64,000 bases of DNA from Antedon bifida (GCA_963402885.1 OY727093.1:13589501-13653500); one strand, 5' to 3'; positions 34,801-48,391 are shown, counted from the first letter of the stretch. Notes: generated by a model not told the origin, from the sequence alone. Translations and numbers: made by a program.

Positions 34801-37154
34801 ATACTAGCCCTTCCTAAGTGCAATATAAGTCCTATTTAGTACAAACTATTAATTATTATTATTATTAAGTTCAATGTTGAAACAAACTATTTGAAAAAAA
34901 AAATTGAGATTAAACATATTCACAAACAACTTCATTATTTCAATGTTTATCTCAACATTTGTCCAAAAAAAAGATTAAACTAATTACTAATTATAGTTCT
35001 ATAATAACATTACAATAACAAATTCATAAGAAATAAATTCATAATAAAAGAACAAAAAATACATAAGAAGTAAATTACTAAAAATATTAATCACAAAAAT
35101 TTCTGCCTACCAGTGTTTGCTCATCATTCTCTCATGACACAATTGCAAAAATGTTTGGAACATGAAATAGTAACAAACTTAAATGAAACCAGACCGTCAG
35201 ATCAGAAATGTTTCTTGAATGCAAAGTGGTAACAATTTATGATGTAGCCAGTTTATAAAACTTTCCGTGATTCTGTGAAACCAAGGTACCAAACAATTCC
35301 TGGTTTCAACAGGGGCCAACCATTGTTATCAACAACCTTATCAAAGTATGCTGCATCCTGATTGGTTCAAGCATATTGTTGCCTCATGAATATTCATTCA
35401 GTACATGTTAATATCGTTAAATATTAATAAAAAGAATACTAAATAAAGTTATCACCTTTTTTCAATGAAAATGCTAAAATGTTAAGATAATTATATTTTT
35501 ATTACTTTGCCATTTTTGTGGACAATAGTTTTAAACGAACATTAAATAATAAAAGTATTATGATAAATGGTACTTTACCTGGATGCATAAAAATTCATAT
35601 TTTTGTTACTACAGTATTGTCATTTAAAAAAAATATTGATTAATTTAAAGATCTTATAACAGATATTTATTCATGACAGTAATTTTGTATCACAATCATT
35701 TTTTTTTTAAATAGGTGATTAGAATATCTTAATTTATGGTGTATGTATAAGTTAAACTTCCAATTGCTGGCACCCGGATGTAATAGCAACAGTCAAATAA
35801 TAGAAAATGTCTTAAATGGGACAGTGACAATTAAAACAAGGCACCTCAACCATAACTTTGTAATTGTATTATTGCATCATCATTAAACAGTTTTCATGAT
35901 CAATATTCATTCAATCATTTCAACAACAAAAATAATACAAATAAAAACAAATACAAAATATAATCAAGAAGAACTTCTTCAGCTTTTCTACAATATATTC
36001 AAATATTTACAGTAGGCCTATTACAGGACTAAATGATTATTCGTCCCCAATGCTACAGACTGTTGTATTTTTCTATTCACTACTGTACCTTTGACCTTAC
36101 CCAGAGTTATTAAATCCATGAGAGCATCAACAAGTTAGTGTATTAGAATTTGGTTAGGTAATGTTACTAAATTTAGAGTACACAACACAGTGTAAATAAA
36201 GCTGTCTTTTGTATAGATCAGTACGGTCCCTGGTTTTCAAAGCAAGAATACTCTTCCAGGGATTAACTAAATTCTCAGAACATTCTGCCTACTTGGAATA
36301 ACCATAGTTCCTGCTAAAATAATCAAAGTAGTGTTTAATGGTCTAAAACAGGAAACTACAAGTAAAAAGGAACAGTTTAGGGGAAATTCCAACGTTTTTC
36401 CATTTTCACAATTGACAATTAATCTTTACAAAAAGAGATTTTGTTATCATTAAATAATTAAATTTTATACATATTGACTGTAATATTGAAATGATAACCA
36501 AAAGCAAAAAATTCTTTAAAATTATTGAAGCAAAGTTTGGTAGATATTAAATAAGCTTTTATTAAATTATCAAGCAGATACAATATATAGTTTTTAACTC
36601 CTGTGATAATAATTTCATTTACGTGTATGTGGAGATTGTGAATTTGTACATTTTACCGTCTAAAGGAATTTAAACCATGGTATGCAACATTCCTACTCTA
36701 TGGTGTATTGTACAGTAGCTTACAATTTGAGAAGCCAAGAGCACATTACTGCACCTCAGTTTAGCAGCCCTAAACTAATACATCCCTCAAAACAAAAAAT
36801 GAATGGATTTGTAGAACTTTATTTAATGCTTAAAGAAGGACTTGGATTATTTTTACTGATTATTTTCTATAGTATACAGTATTTTATTATTGTTTTTTTC
36901 TAGTGTACTTTCTTTTTTACATGATACACAACCTCGTAGAAGCTTGTCGTCATCATATTAAAATAGTAGTGATATAATTAGAAAAGATTACTATCCAATA
37001 TGGAACAAGCACAAAATATAAAACCAAAAAAAAGAGCATTGTATTATTTAAACACATTATGACTACAAATGATAATAATAACTACATCTGTTTTTGCTGA
37101 ATCCTCTGGTGTGTTTGTTTATGGCACAAAAGGTTACTATGTATAGTTACATAC
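31874..37154 (-). other. Long intron, left part
   Basis: AT-rich. Contains a copy of the dispersed repeat at 34640-34815 and an open frame with a membrane segment at 34302-34630 (see findings). Nothing else recognised. Confidence 0.4.
34640..34815 (+). repeat. Dispersed repeat, family R3, copy 1
   Basis: AAATCCAAAGG, TACTGAAAAAATG, GGCTGGATCTCAATGAAGAT, CAGCCAGAAA and CACTAGCCCTTC-like blocks recur in order at 42085 and, inverted, at 53205. Confidence 0.65.
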
Positions 37155-37262
37155 CTTGTAAATTCCGAAACAGGATTTCTTAGAACATACAAGTTGCCCG
37201 GAAAGATGCAAGCTCGTAGAAAAACCAAATTTCCTAGCACAAGCTGCCTTCACCGAATTTAC
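37155..37262 (-). other. Candidate cassette or alternative 5' exon of the PLDLS gene
   Basis: 108 nt between a good acceptor (TTTGTTTATTACTAG) and donor (GTATGT). In the frame needed for the 31873 exon it reads TAA and TGA near its 5' end, then stays open (ending NPVSEFT-R into LKSKLQ). So it is either non-coding 5' leader or a stop-bearing cassette. Confidence 0.35.
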
Positions 37263-40200
37263 CTAGTAATAAACAAATTTATCAGTTGAATTGAGGATAT
37301 ATTAAAAAGTGAAGTCTTTTATATATTTGACTTAGATTTCAATGTGGTGATAAATATTGCGCTATCAGTGACGTGGTTCAAAGTCCTAGGCAATTATAAA
37401 AAATACACACAAAAGCTGATACTGCAATACTTTAAAACTATTACCGCTTGCCAATTGATAAGGAACTGGGTGAAATCCATTGTAAGGCCATCGTATTGCT
37501 TACTGTTTAGATTTAATATGTGATAAATTCATTACATATTAATATTGCTATCATGGATGTCAGTCTTTCTTATTTAAACAGTTTCTACTAGATTACTGCA
37601 ATGTTCAATATGGTATACTAAATAAATTGCAATTAGCTGAATGTTCACAAACTGACCGATATTTTATCATGTCAATCTAAGGTAGGGGTAGTTCAAAGTT
37701 TATAAAGATGTTCTCCAACCTATCCAAACCAATAAACTGTTTAACAAGGGCCTTCACTCCCTCCCACCTCACACATTCACCTAACATGCATGAATTAACT
37801 ATTTGATTCACCAAATAATTGTTTATGTACCAGGTTTGTAGGCATCTACAACAGAACAACAAATCATTTATGTTTCACTTTTATCTGCCAATCTCCCATT
37901 GTTTGCTATGTTAATCAACCACCTTCCCCTACTGAATCTATTCCCTATTGTGTATATAAAAGCTTTCCCCTACTGGGTCTGTCTTCTTCTCAGCACTGCT
38001 GCTACTGGAACTAGGGTCTGTCTTCTATCGAGTCTCTACAGTCGCCACTGTTTGCTAATGCTAGAATTTTATCAACAATATTCCCCTATACAGTTACTAT
38101 AAAGCTTTAAATATTATTAATTGTGCAATTATGACATTATATTATACTGTTATGTTTATCAAATATTGGCTATAGGCCAATGTGCACACTGACTGTTATT
38201 ATATCACAATATGACCTAAATCCACTTGGTTATAAAATACTAAAATTAAACCACACAAGGGAGAATTTATACTGTATCCTATTTGCAAACCACAACTTTC
38301 ACTGAATATAACCAAATACGGTTGTGTTAAATAGTCCTTCTAATTGGTGGTAGCAAAATTAATATACTGTAATTTAATACTGTTATCCTTTTCCAAGAAA
38401 ATGTATAATGCACGATGGCAATTTTAAATTTCCCTGATTATACAGTAATGATAAATGTTTACACAAATTGTTTATTATACACCTCAGACTTCCTAAGTCT
38501 CCCAATAACCGGTAGAGTTTCTTGACATTTAAATTGATCATCTGTCTGCCAATAAAAATATGTGCACTTCTGATTAATTTGGATATTCAAAAAAACATCC
38601 AAATAGTGCGTAAATTTTGGACTCTATTGGTTAATAAATGTGAAAAATGCGATGGCAACGCAATTTCCACAAGACATACCCATGTTTTACTATAGATGGT
38701 GTTACCTAAATTTGTTCAATACCGCCCTCTATGTCTGGATACATATTTAACAATATAGCACCCTCTATGGTTTGGCCATGCATTCATAAAGTTTCCAGAT
38801 ATTACATTTTTTCAAGTTTGAATAGTAATGAGTAGCAACAAAAATTGAAACATAACAAATTGAATTTGCAGAACTTTACTAATTTTAAATTAACATAATG
38901 ATGACAAAGAAAAAATATTAACAAATTTTTTTGAACTGTCATGAAAGGTTATGTTGTCAAGCTGTGACTACACTATCAAACTACTGTAGTTTGACCAAAA
39001 AAAGTGTGATGTGCCCAAATATGGTAGTGATATGACATCATCATGTCCATATATGCGCACATCACATTTTTTTGTCACATAAAGTTTGATAGTGTAGACA
39101 GAGCTTTAGATATTTGTCAATTTGGAATATTAAGTACCAATGAATAAGTTGACAGGATTCACACTTCCTCAATATAGTATCAATGCCATATGAAAGAACT
39201 TTTGATTCAGTAGCCTTTCACACAAACTAGAATCAAACTTCCATCCAGACATAGGGAATTCATTTTAACCATGTAGACAGCAACAGACCTCATTCTCTTA
39301 ATCTGGTTTTCCACTAGAACATAATGGATCTATCTACCTATAATACACTATTGAATTAATAAAAGAAAAATTATACAAGCATGAAGAATTTAGCTACAAA
39401 AAAGCGTGGGTTGAGTAAAAAGAAAAAAAAGGGGTTTGAAAAATGAAATATGATGCGATCTTATTGACTGACATTTTCCCCCAACAATAATTATACACTA
39501 ATAATATTTCATATTTTATTTACTCTCTGTGGACAGGTATCGAGAGTATCATAATAATAAATGACTGCACCATGATACATCCTAAATAGAAATTGCATAA
39601 CATTATGTAGAGTTCATCAGTAAATACTATCATATGAATGTTTAATAATGTTATAATTTACTTGCAGTAAACAAAATAGATGCTAATCATGTTCATGATG
39701 AGGATGGTGAACGTTACTTCAGGCAGGTAGATTAGCGTTCACTAAACCGGAATCAAGTTTAAATGGATGCATGAATAAATGAATAATACCAATTTGTTTA
39801 GCAATGTGCTTACTGTAAATAAAGTTCCTGGGGCACTATTTTGTAATATTGCAAGATAACTATACAAAAATTGGTATAAAAATGAAGTAAATTGGTATCA
39901 ATTGTCGGGGATATAGCCTGAGAGGTATAGCAGTGTGTGTAAAAACGTTTAAATGATACAATTCATAACAGTTCATTTACTGGCATTATGAAATTCTATT
40001 AAGTTCATATTTTGTCTGTCCTTGGTTATCCCAAAAGTGCTGTTATTGTAAGTAGACAATATAGGATTTTAGGATCATTTTAGAATACAAAACATAGTCA
40101 CTGACTGAAAGAGAAATGATTTTAAAATACAATACACCTCTGTATCGCATGTTTGAAAACACATACAGTACTGTAATACTGTACACAAATCTAATATAGG

Positions 40201-41860
40201 GTGGTAATAAACCAATGTATTTAATGTTGACATTTGAAACCCTTATCATTAACTCGCTGTTTACTGCCCTCAGACATTTTACACAGAACAAAGTGAATTA
40301 CTATATTATTAAAAAAGCTGAATATTTTTTAAAGACACTGTTTCTGACTTTTTACACTCAACCTTGTTTGATTTAAAATATATTGGATATAATTTTAAAA
40401 TTTTCTTTATAGCATTACTAATCAAACTGAATTTTTAGTCTAGAAAACTTAGTTTTGTATTTTTTGCTAAACAATTTTATAAATGAGTAGTAGTAAGGTA
40501 CTTTTGTATAGCTTTTTGTTATTTTCTACACTGGCAACATTTTTCCTGGATTACTACTGTACTACTAAAAGATGTCAACGAACTTTCAACTACAATTGTT
40601 AAATTATGGAATAACATATCAATTTATGCTACATCAATTCATTTGAATTCTAATATTTCAAATAATAGGTGAATAGATTGCTTCACTAAACAACTTCAGT
40701 ATACAATTGAGTTTGATGAATCATGAAAAGCATGAAAGTTGGAAAACCTTTTAAAGACGATTCTAGAAACAATTGGTACTGGAAAATTTGGGAAAAATAA
40801 TATACATTGCAATTGATTATTATAAATTCAACAACAGTTGTATATTTATCCATGAGTATGTTTAGGATGATGAGCACCATAGGGACATATCACATGGGTC
40901 TCATAATCGTAATCATCAACCAGAGAAGCCTACTGGTTTTTTTTTTTAATTACTGTTTTGGTAGACAATATATCTTCATTCATATTTTAACTTGATAAAC
41001 TTCAGGTGGACTATTATATAATATACATTTTAAAGAAAAGAATTCCAATGTGTAATTTGAAAAAGAAAAACGACTGGATGGTGTAGTATCTTATATGTGT
41101 GTTTGTTTGTCGTGTGAACAAATTGCCAACCAATTAGGTTGATACAATTTGCTAGCGGCAAACACTAGCACTACACCTAAATAAATAGTGTTTTTTTTAA
41201 TAGAATTGAAATTGATGATTGTGACTGTGTTTTTAATGCATTTCATTTGCTGCTTTACAGTACACGGAACTAAATGAATGAATATTTTGGGTATTATAAA
41301 AATACTGCTTTAAGAAAATGTTGCAGTAACACTCTCTAAATTGTTTAAACAATTCTTCTAATTTAAAAAATAGTTGATCTTCTACTATAAACAGACATTA
41401 TAATTTTTTTTAATAGATACTCTTTTAATTGATATAGTTTAGTTTCTATTTAAGGTTTTGTATAACACTAACAGGTCAGTTTTTTCCTGTATGATGAGTA
41501 TCATACATCACTAAGTAGAATAAGTTGAATGCTTCAGCATAAATTAATAAAATTATCTCTTTTTTGTGATGTCAGTAATGTGTTCATTTAGAAAGTTTCA
41601 GTAAGTTACTATACTGATGTGACTAGATGACAATTATTACTTAGAAATATGGATATCAAAATATTGCAAATTGCTACAACTACAACTCCACTTTGTTATA
41701 CTGTATAGAAAAAATAAAAGTATCTCGCTTCATGAATAAAATACTGAAAGATGAGAGATTATCAAATTGATCTCTGGTGCACGTACATATAATTGAGGGA
41801 CCGACGTACCACGCCTAGAATGTTAAAGAGTTGCTATCCAATCAGGTTTGAACTATACCA
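37263..41860. other. Long intron or intergenic, mid part
   Basis: AT-rich; a MITE lies at 38959-39107. At 40570-40730 the plus strand reads VKLWNNISIYATS, weakly like a LINE tail. No gene recognised. Confidence 0.4.
38959..39107. mobile_element. MITE, AGCTCTGTCTACACTATC family, full length
   Basis: 149 bp with inverted ends (AAGCTGTGACTACACTATCA and AAAGCTCTGTCTACACTATC read inward), CACATCACATTTTTTTGTCA and a core GTGCCCAAATATGGTAGTGA facing its complement. Confidence 0.8.
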
Positions 41861-41937
41861 TGGAAGCCTCAGTGGTCTAATGGTTATGACAATCTGCATA
41901 TCAAGCAGAAGGTTCCAGATTCGAATCTTGGTTTCAT
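41861..41937 (+). repeat. tRNA-like sequence (degraded tRNA or SINE head)
   Basis: A-box region TCAGTGGTCTAATGG and B box GATTCGAATCT are spaced as in tRNA. The anticodon stem TCTGC/GCAGA is perfect with seven-base loop ATATCAA (anticodon ATC at 41900-41902). The acceptor stem pairs in about 6 of 7 positions; the T stem has a mismatch. More likely a tRNA pseudogene or SINE head than a working tRNA. Confidence 0.5.
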
Positions 41938-42084
41938 TCTCACAGATTTCCTTATCTTATCGTTTCAATTTAATTAATAAATTTTCAGTATATCATCGGG
42001 TGGTTTAAAATAAATGTTCTGTGGTGTCTATAGTGTTTATATACATCCTATTGTGTTTATAATATACAGTATATATATATATAT

Positions 42085-42245
42085 ATAAATCCAAAGGCAA
42101 ATTACTGAAAAAATGGGTGGGTATCATTGGCTGGATCTCAATAGAGATACAAAAAAAAAGCGAAAAGCTAAATCCAAACGATAAAGTAAAACAGCCAGAA
42201 AAATTAACAGAGCTTTCGGGCAACACTAGCCCTTCATCACTGCAA
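42085..42245 (+). repeat. Dispersed repeat, family R3, copy 2
   Basis: Same blocks as at 34640, with GAGCTTTCGGGCAACACTAG and CCCTTCATCACTGCAAGTGA at the right. A short TA microsatellite precedes it. Confidence 0.65.
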
Positions 42246-42689
42246 GTGAAGGAATTTGGATAACATCATAGCATAAGAACTGGCAAGTGCTGCCTGGGTG
42301 GACAGGAATAAAAGAAATACAACACAAGGAGATAGGGTGGTGAATGCTGGGTGGAGACTAAATAAGAGTAAAAAACAGCTTGGTAGAGATATAAACAATT
42401 TTGGAATGAAACTAAAAAACAGCTTAAATGGTGGTTAATACATTAATATGTATATGTTTATATATATATATATGAGTATGCCTTGAACTGGCTAATAGGT
42501 AATCTATACCAGTATTTATACGTTTATACTGCCTAATGATGGAATATTTCTGAATTGTAATGATATTTATTAATGCTACCTGCATCATCATCATTCATGA
42601 TTTGATCGATACAAGACTTTTTGTTATTAAATAGTAATTTATAAACATATGAAGTAGATAAAGTAATGTTAATATTTCTTGAAGATTGG

Positions 42690-44790
42690 TTACCACTAGT
42701 AGTACACAATGCAGGGATGCATTAGTGCAATACAAGTAATTTGACCAATCATGATGTGATGGACCAATCATGATGTGATGGATCAATCATGATGTGATGG
42801 ACCAATCATGATGTGATGGACCAATCATGGTGTGATGGACCAATCATGGTGTGATGGACCAATCATGATGTGATGGATCAATCATGATGTGATGGACCAA
42901 TCATGATGTGATGGACCAATCATGATGTGATGGACCAATCATGATGTGATGGACCAATCATGATGTGATGGACCAATCATGATGTGATGGACCAATCATG
43001 ATGTGATGGACCAATCATGATGTGATGGACCAATCATGATGTGATGGACCAATCATGATGTGATGGACCAATCATGATGTGATGGACCAATCATGATGTG
43101 ATGGACCAATCATGATGTGATGGACCAATCATGGTGTGATGGACCAATCATGACGTGATGGATCAATCATGACGTGATGGACCAATCATGATGTGATGGA
43201 CCAATCATGATGTGATGGACCAATCATGATGTGATGGACCAATCATGGTGTGATGGACCAATCATGGTGTGATGGACCAATCATGGTGTGATGGACCAAT
43301 CATGGTGTGATGGACCAATCATGATGTGATGGATCAATCATGACGTGATGGACCAATCATGATGTGTTGGACCAATCATGATGTGATGGACCAATCATGA
43401 TGTGATGGACCAATCATGATGTGATGGACCAATCATGATGTGATGGACCAATCATGATGTGATGGACCAATCATGATGTGATGGACCAATCATGATGTGA
43501 TGGACCAATCATGATGTGATGGACCAATCATGATGTGACGGACCAATCATGAGGTGATGGACCAATCATGATGTGATGGATCAATCATGATGTGATGGAC
43601 CAATCATGATGTGATGGACCAATCATGATGTGATGGATCAATCATGATGTGATGGACCAATCATGGTGTGATGGACCAATCATGGTGTGATGGACCAATC
43701 ATGGTGTGATGGACCAATCATGACGTGATGGACCAATCATGATGTGATGGATCAATCATGACGTGATGGACCAATCATGATGTGATGGACCAATCATGAT
43801 GTGATGGACCAATCATGATGTGATGGATCAATCATGATGTGATAGATCAATCATGACGTGATGGATCAATCATGACGTGATGGACCAATCATGATGTGAT
43901 GGACCAATCATGATGTGATGGACCAATCATGATGTGATGGACCAATCATGACGTGATGGACCAATCATGATGTGATGGATCAATCATGACGTGATGGACC
44001 AATCATGATGTGATGGATCAATCATGATGTGATGGATCAATCATGATGTGATGGACCAATCATGATGTGATGGACCAATCATGAGGTGATGGAACAATCA
44101 TGATGTGATGGACCAATCATGACGTGATGGATACATCATGATGTGATGGATACATCATGATGTGATGGATACATCATGATGTGATGGATACATCATGACG
44201 TGATGGATACATCATGATGTGATGGATACATCATGACGTGATGGATACATCATGATGTGATGGATCAATCATGATGTGATGGACCAATCATGATGTGATG
44301 GACCAATCATGAGGTGATGGACCAATCATGATGTGATGGACCAATCATGACGTGATGGATACATCATGATGTGATGGATACATCATGATGTGATGGATAC
44401 ATCATGATGTGATGGATACATCATGATGTGATGGATACATCATGACGTGATGGATACATCATGATGTGATGGATACATCATGACGTGATGGATACATCAC
44501 GACGTGATGGAACAATCATGACGTGATGGAACAATCATGACGTGATGGATACATCATGACGTGATGGATACATCATGATGTGATGGATACATCAAGACGT
44601 GTTGGACCAATCATGACGTGATGGACCAATTATGATGTGATGGATACATCATGACGTGATGGATACTGTACATCATGACGTGAGGGACCAATCATAATGT
44701 GATGGACCAATCATGACAGGATAGACCATCATTGGTCAAATTATCTGTTTTGCGCTTACGTTTTTGCGTTGCATCTTAGTGTTTCATCTT
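42690..44790. mobile_element. Possible palindromic element enclosing the satellite
   Basis: TAATTTGACCAATCATGATG at the left edge faces CATCATTGGTCAAATTA at the right edge in inverted orientation, with GATGCA-like sequence further out on both sides. The right flank GCGCTTACGT also occurs inverted beside the hairpin at 9562. Confidence 0.4.
42743..44717. repeat. 19-bp satellite array, about 104 units
   Basis: Unit GACCAATCATGATGTGATG, head to tail for 1,975 bp. Variants are ordered: CCAATC units dominate the left two thirds, GATCAATC and TGACGTGATG variants are interspersed, and GATACATCATG units dominate 44110-44670. GACCAATCA is a good CCAAT-box match. The unit length is not a multiple of three and no long frame runs through it. 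Confidence 0.97.
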
Positions 44791-45845
44791 GTGTTTCAAC
44801 AGAAAATAAGATAACTTGAGATGATAGCCTTTTAGTCTAACAATGTAATACAGACATCAATATTTTGTTTGTATGCATTTTAACCTGAGCATTGGTCAAT
44901 GTTTCGTTATTATATAAATATAATTTGTGATACTCTAGCATTGTGTCTGTTTTGCGCAATAACTCACATACAACTACTTATTCCTATCATCATTTAGAAA
45001 CAACCTTATGAACTCAATATTATCCAATATTGCAAGTTATCATTATATAAAAAAGGGATCAATAAATACATTAATAAAAGTATAAATACAGGCATATAAG
45101 ACATTAAAAGTCATAGACTATCAAACAATAAAATTGCAATTTGTTTTTTCTTGATCAATATAATTTTCCAATTTGCATAGCTTTACAAAATTACAATACA
45201 ATTGTTCGAGTAAAGGAAAGTACTTAAGTAATAATAGGAAAATTTAAAATGAAAGTTAGTACTAAACAATGGTTACATGCCCAATAGTCATTTTCCACCA
45301 TAAATCCCTTGAATTATACATTAAAAAAAATTAAAATAACAATCATCATTTCAAAGGATAAACTAATTGTATTGATTAGCCATATCAAATTTGCAATATG
45401 AAGATCCAGTTTATACCATTTATTTTAAGATTGTAAACCGTTATATAATAGAAGATTATAAGAATAATAATATACTGTAATAGTATTCAATGGTTTTTTC
45501 ATTTTAAAATGTATAAAAAAGAAGAGAGAATATACAGTAATGCAACAGTAAACACAGTTTAAGTTAAATGTATTCATAACTAGTATCTGTAACAAATATT
45601 TTTTAAATTAAACAAATATGGAGTTTTTTAAAAATAAAATTCAGGCCTTGTCTTTTTAAAATTATAGCTGTGCTACAAATTGCACTTGTCAATACATTCA
45701 GGGGTGTGCCGTTTGTATTTTGGTGTATAGAAGTTTACCAAATTTAAGTGTGTTGTAAATCACACTCCTCAAGGGCAGTTTAGCAGTGTGTTACTGTACA
45801 GTAGGTGAGTGATCGCATTTGCTCACTCAAAAGAAAAGGCCTGAC

Positions 45846-46399
45846 ATGCTACGCTCACGCTAAGGTCAAATTTTCTTTCGCAAAATGTGCGAAAGGTCAC
45901 CGATTTTTTTTTACGCAAAATTGTATTGAGTTTTAAAAACCATGAAAATGGCTACATTTTTCGGTAGATACATCAAATAAATATGTAGGTTGTTGTCTTG
46001 CATAATTGTTTTTATTTTTATTCATTCAAAAATTTGTGATTAAAATACAAATAAAACATGACCGCATTAAAAAATGTAAAATGATTTACAACTACTCGCC
46101 TGTACAATTAATAGGCCTCTCCTAGCGGAAAACTCGTTTTAATTTATTCGAGTGACGCGAAAAAAACGTCATTGATGGCAAGTAACGCTAAATCGCTGTC
46201 ACTTATTATAGGCTGGCGAGCGGCGAAGTCGTTGTGGTTTACATAAAACTTTAATATTTGAAGCTTAGGCGGACGAAGTTTGAGTTTTTAAAGAAAAATT
46301 ATTTTCGCAAGTTTTGCGAATGATATACATTTTTTTTTCGCAAATTGACAACTCCATTCGCAATTTGCGAAAACGCGAATGGTTTAGCGTGAGCATAGA
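45846..46399. mobile_element. TIR element, CTACGCTCACGCTAA ends
   Basis: CTACGCTCACGCTAAGGT at the left faces TTTAGCGTGAGCATAG at the right, each followed inward by TTCGCAAA/GCGAAA runs. 554 bp, no coding. Confidence 0.65.
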
Positions 46400-46819
46400 C
46401 ATGTATAATACTACTGTAATAGAAGAAAAAAGTGACAAAACAACATGATTCAAAACTATAAAAATTGGTCTTATCTATTTTGACTTAAGTTTAGTATACG
46501 TAGTCTCACATAGTATTAATTTTCTAAACTATTGCTAAACAATCATTTTTTTTATGAAGAAAAACGATATTATTGCAGAAATATGCTGGTTGAATGAAAG
46601 AATTATAATACATAATAAAGAATCGGAAGTAGAATAATGATATCACCATAAAGGCTTATTTGACTGGTAAGATCCTAATAATAAACGTTTCTATATGGAC
46701 AGACAAGAAGTACAAATCAGTTTGAGTAACTTGTGATGTGAGTAACGAGTTGAATAGGCATACTGTAGACCAGGGCCGTAGCCACTAGTGTTGGCAACGT
46801 TTCAACCTAACCACTTTAT

Positions 46820-46975
46820 CGGTCTACACTATCAAACTAGTTTGACAAAAAAAGTGTGATGTGCCCAAGTATGATAGTGATATGCCCAAATATGGTAATG
46901 ATATGACATCATCATATTCATATATGGGCACATCACATTTTATTGTCACATAAATTTTGAGTAGACAGAGCTTTA
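46820..46975. mobile_element. MITE, AGCTCTGTCTACACTATC family, with internal duplication
   Basis: TCTACACTATCAAACTAGTT and GTAGACAGAGCTTTAC ends. The core ATGTGCCCAA-TATG block occurs twice in the left arm. Confidence 0.7.
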
Positions 46976-47762
46976 CATAGAACTGCAAGAATTAAACATC
47001 ATGTTTAATACTACAGTATACATGTATAACAGACGGAGAGAAAGTTATCATTGATTTACAGGAAAGCAGAGTTATTGCACATTTCCTTTCATTAAAACTT
47101 TCTAGGAATCCTGTTCTATTTATTCATAAACCACAGAGTTTCCTTTCATTATTCATAGCTTGAAATAAAAATAATACAGGCTTGTTTGTACTAGAATGAA
47201 ATTATCAATCAATTTATTTAATTTATTATTTTTGGGCAATACAGGAACAGGTTTAGATCAAGTCTATATACAGTAGATCACTGTCTACCAGTGGACAATA
47301 ACAAAGGTATATAAAGTTAGGCTAAGAGAAATTTAAAAACCACTAAACAAACCACTTAAGGAAAACCCTTCAACATTTATTGACTTCAGTTCACTTGAAT
47401 TTGGCAACATGACTCTTCAGCCATATAAAAAATTTGCATGTAAAAGAATAGGGATACCTTTCTTAAACTTGCAAACATTTTATATATTTTTTTAATTCTC
47501 TTTATTTTAGTTAGAATTTTATTAATAACTCTGTGGTTCCTGTACCTTGAATTGCTATACATTCTATCATTTTTAAATTCTTTGTATTCCAAATTTATAT
47601 TTAGCGGAAATTTCTATATATAAAAAAGGATACAAATGCAACATTTTTACATCACTGTATTTTAATTTAGCCCTGAGGCGCACAAAAAAGGAAACACATG
47701 TGCATGTTCTGTACATACAATACAATGTACAATAAGCATTACAAACAGATTACTAATGTTAA

Positions 47763-48387
47763 AGACACCTTCCCTACAATTTGTGACGTTTTGTAAAAAT
47801 AATACATATATATTACTTTAAAAACATGAAACCAGGTCATTTCTTGTCTTAAATGTACGTTTTATGGTGAATTATGATAAAAAGTGAGAAACAATGCACT
47901 ACCTAAGTAGCTCGCGGCGACTGACCTCTCGCGGATGGTCTTTAGACCTAGCCTAGCTAGGCTTAGTTTGTAGGCCTAGCTGGTAAACATCGGTAATGTA
48001 CTAACATCGTACGCTAGCTATATACCTAGCCTGACGTTGTATAGTTGCTGCATTAATTGTCTTTCTATTTTTGCCAGACTCTGTTGATACAAATTGGGGA
48101 AAACCCGGTATTTTTGCTGAAAAGTTAGGAGTCTTCCATTTGTTTTGGCCTCACGATCGATCAAAAAGTGGGTGAATTACAGAAGAAAAACAGAAATATC
48201 AATCCGCGCGCAATGCATTTTGGGATTTATAGCGGGCCGCTATAATTATTAGAATCGACTTATTTTTCACATTTTTAACCATTTAAAGACGAAAAAAGTT
48301 ATCGCAATAGGACCATATAGTATTATTTTTACATTAAATATAATTTTTGATCTTAAAATAGATCTAAAAAACATAGGGAAGGTGTCT
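47763..48387. mobile_element. TTAA-flanked TIR element, AGACACCTTCCCTA ends
   Basis: Flanked by TTAA on both sides (47759-47762 and 48388-48391); ends AGACACCTTCCCTA and TAGGGAAGGTGTCT. A TTAA target is typical of piggyBac-type elements. No transposase. A second copy in opposite orientation lies at 59203-59792. Confidence 0.85.
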
Positions 48388-48391
48388 TTAA

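Noticed and set aside
42743..44717. Array of short direct repeats resembling CRISPR
   Set aside because: No unique spacers, 19-bp unit directly tandem, animal genome: it is a satellite.
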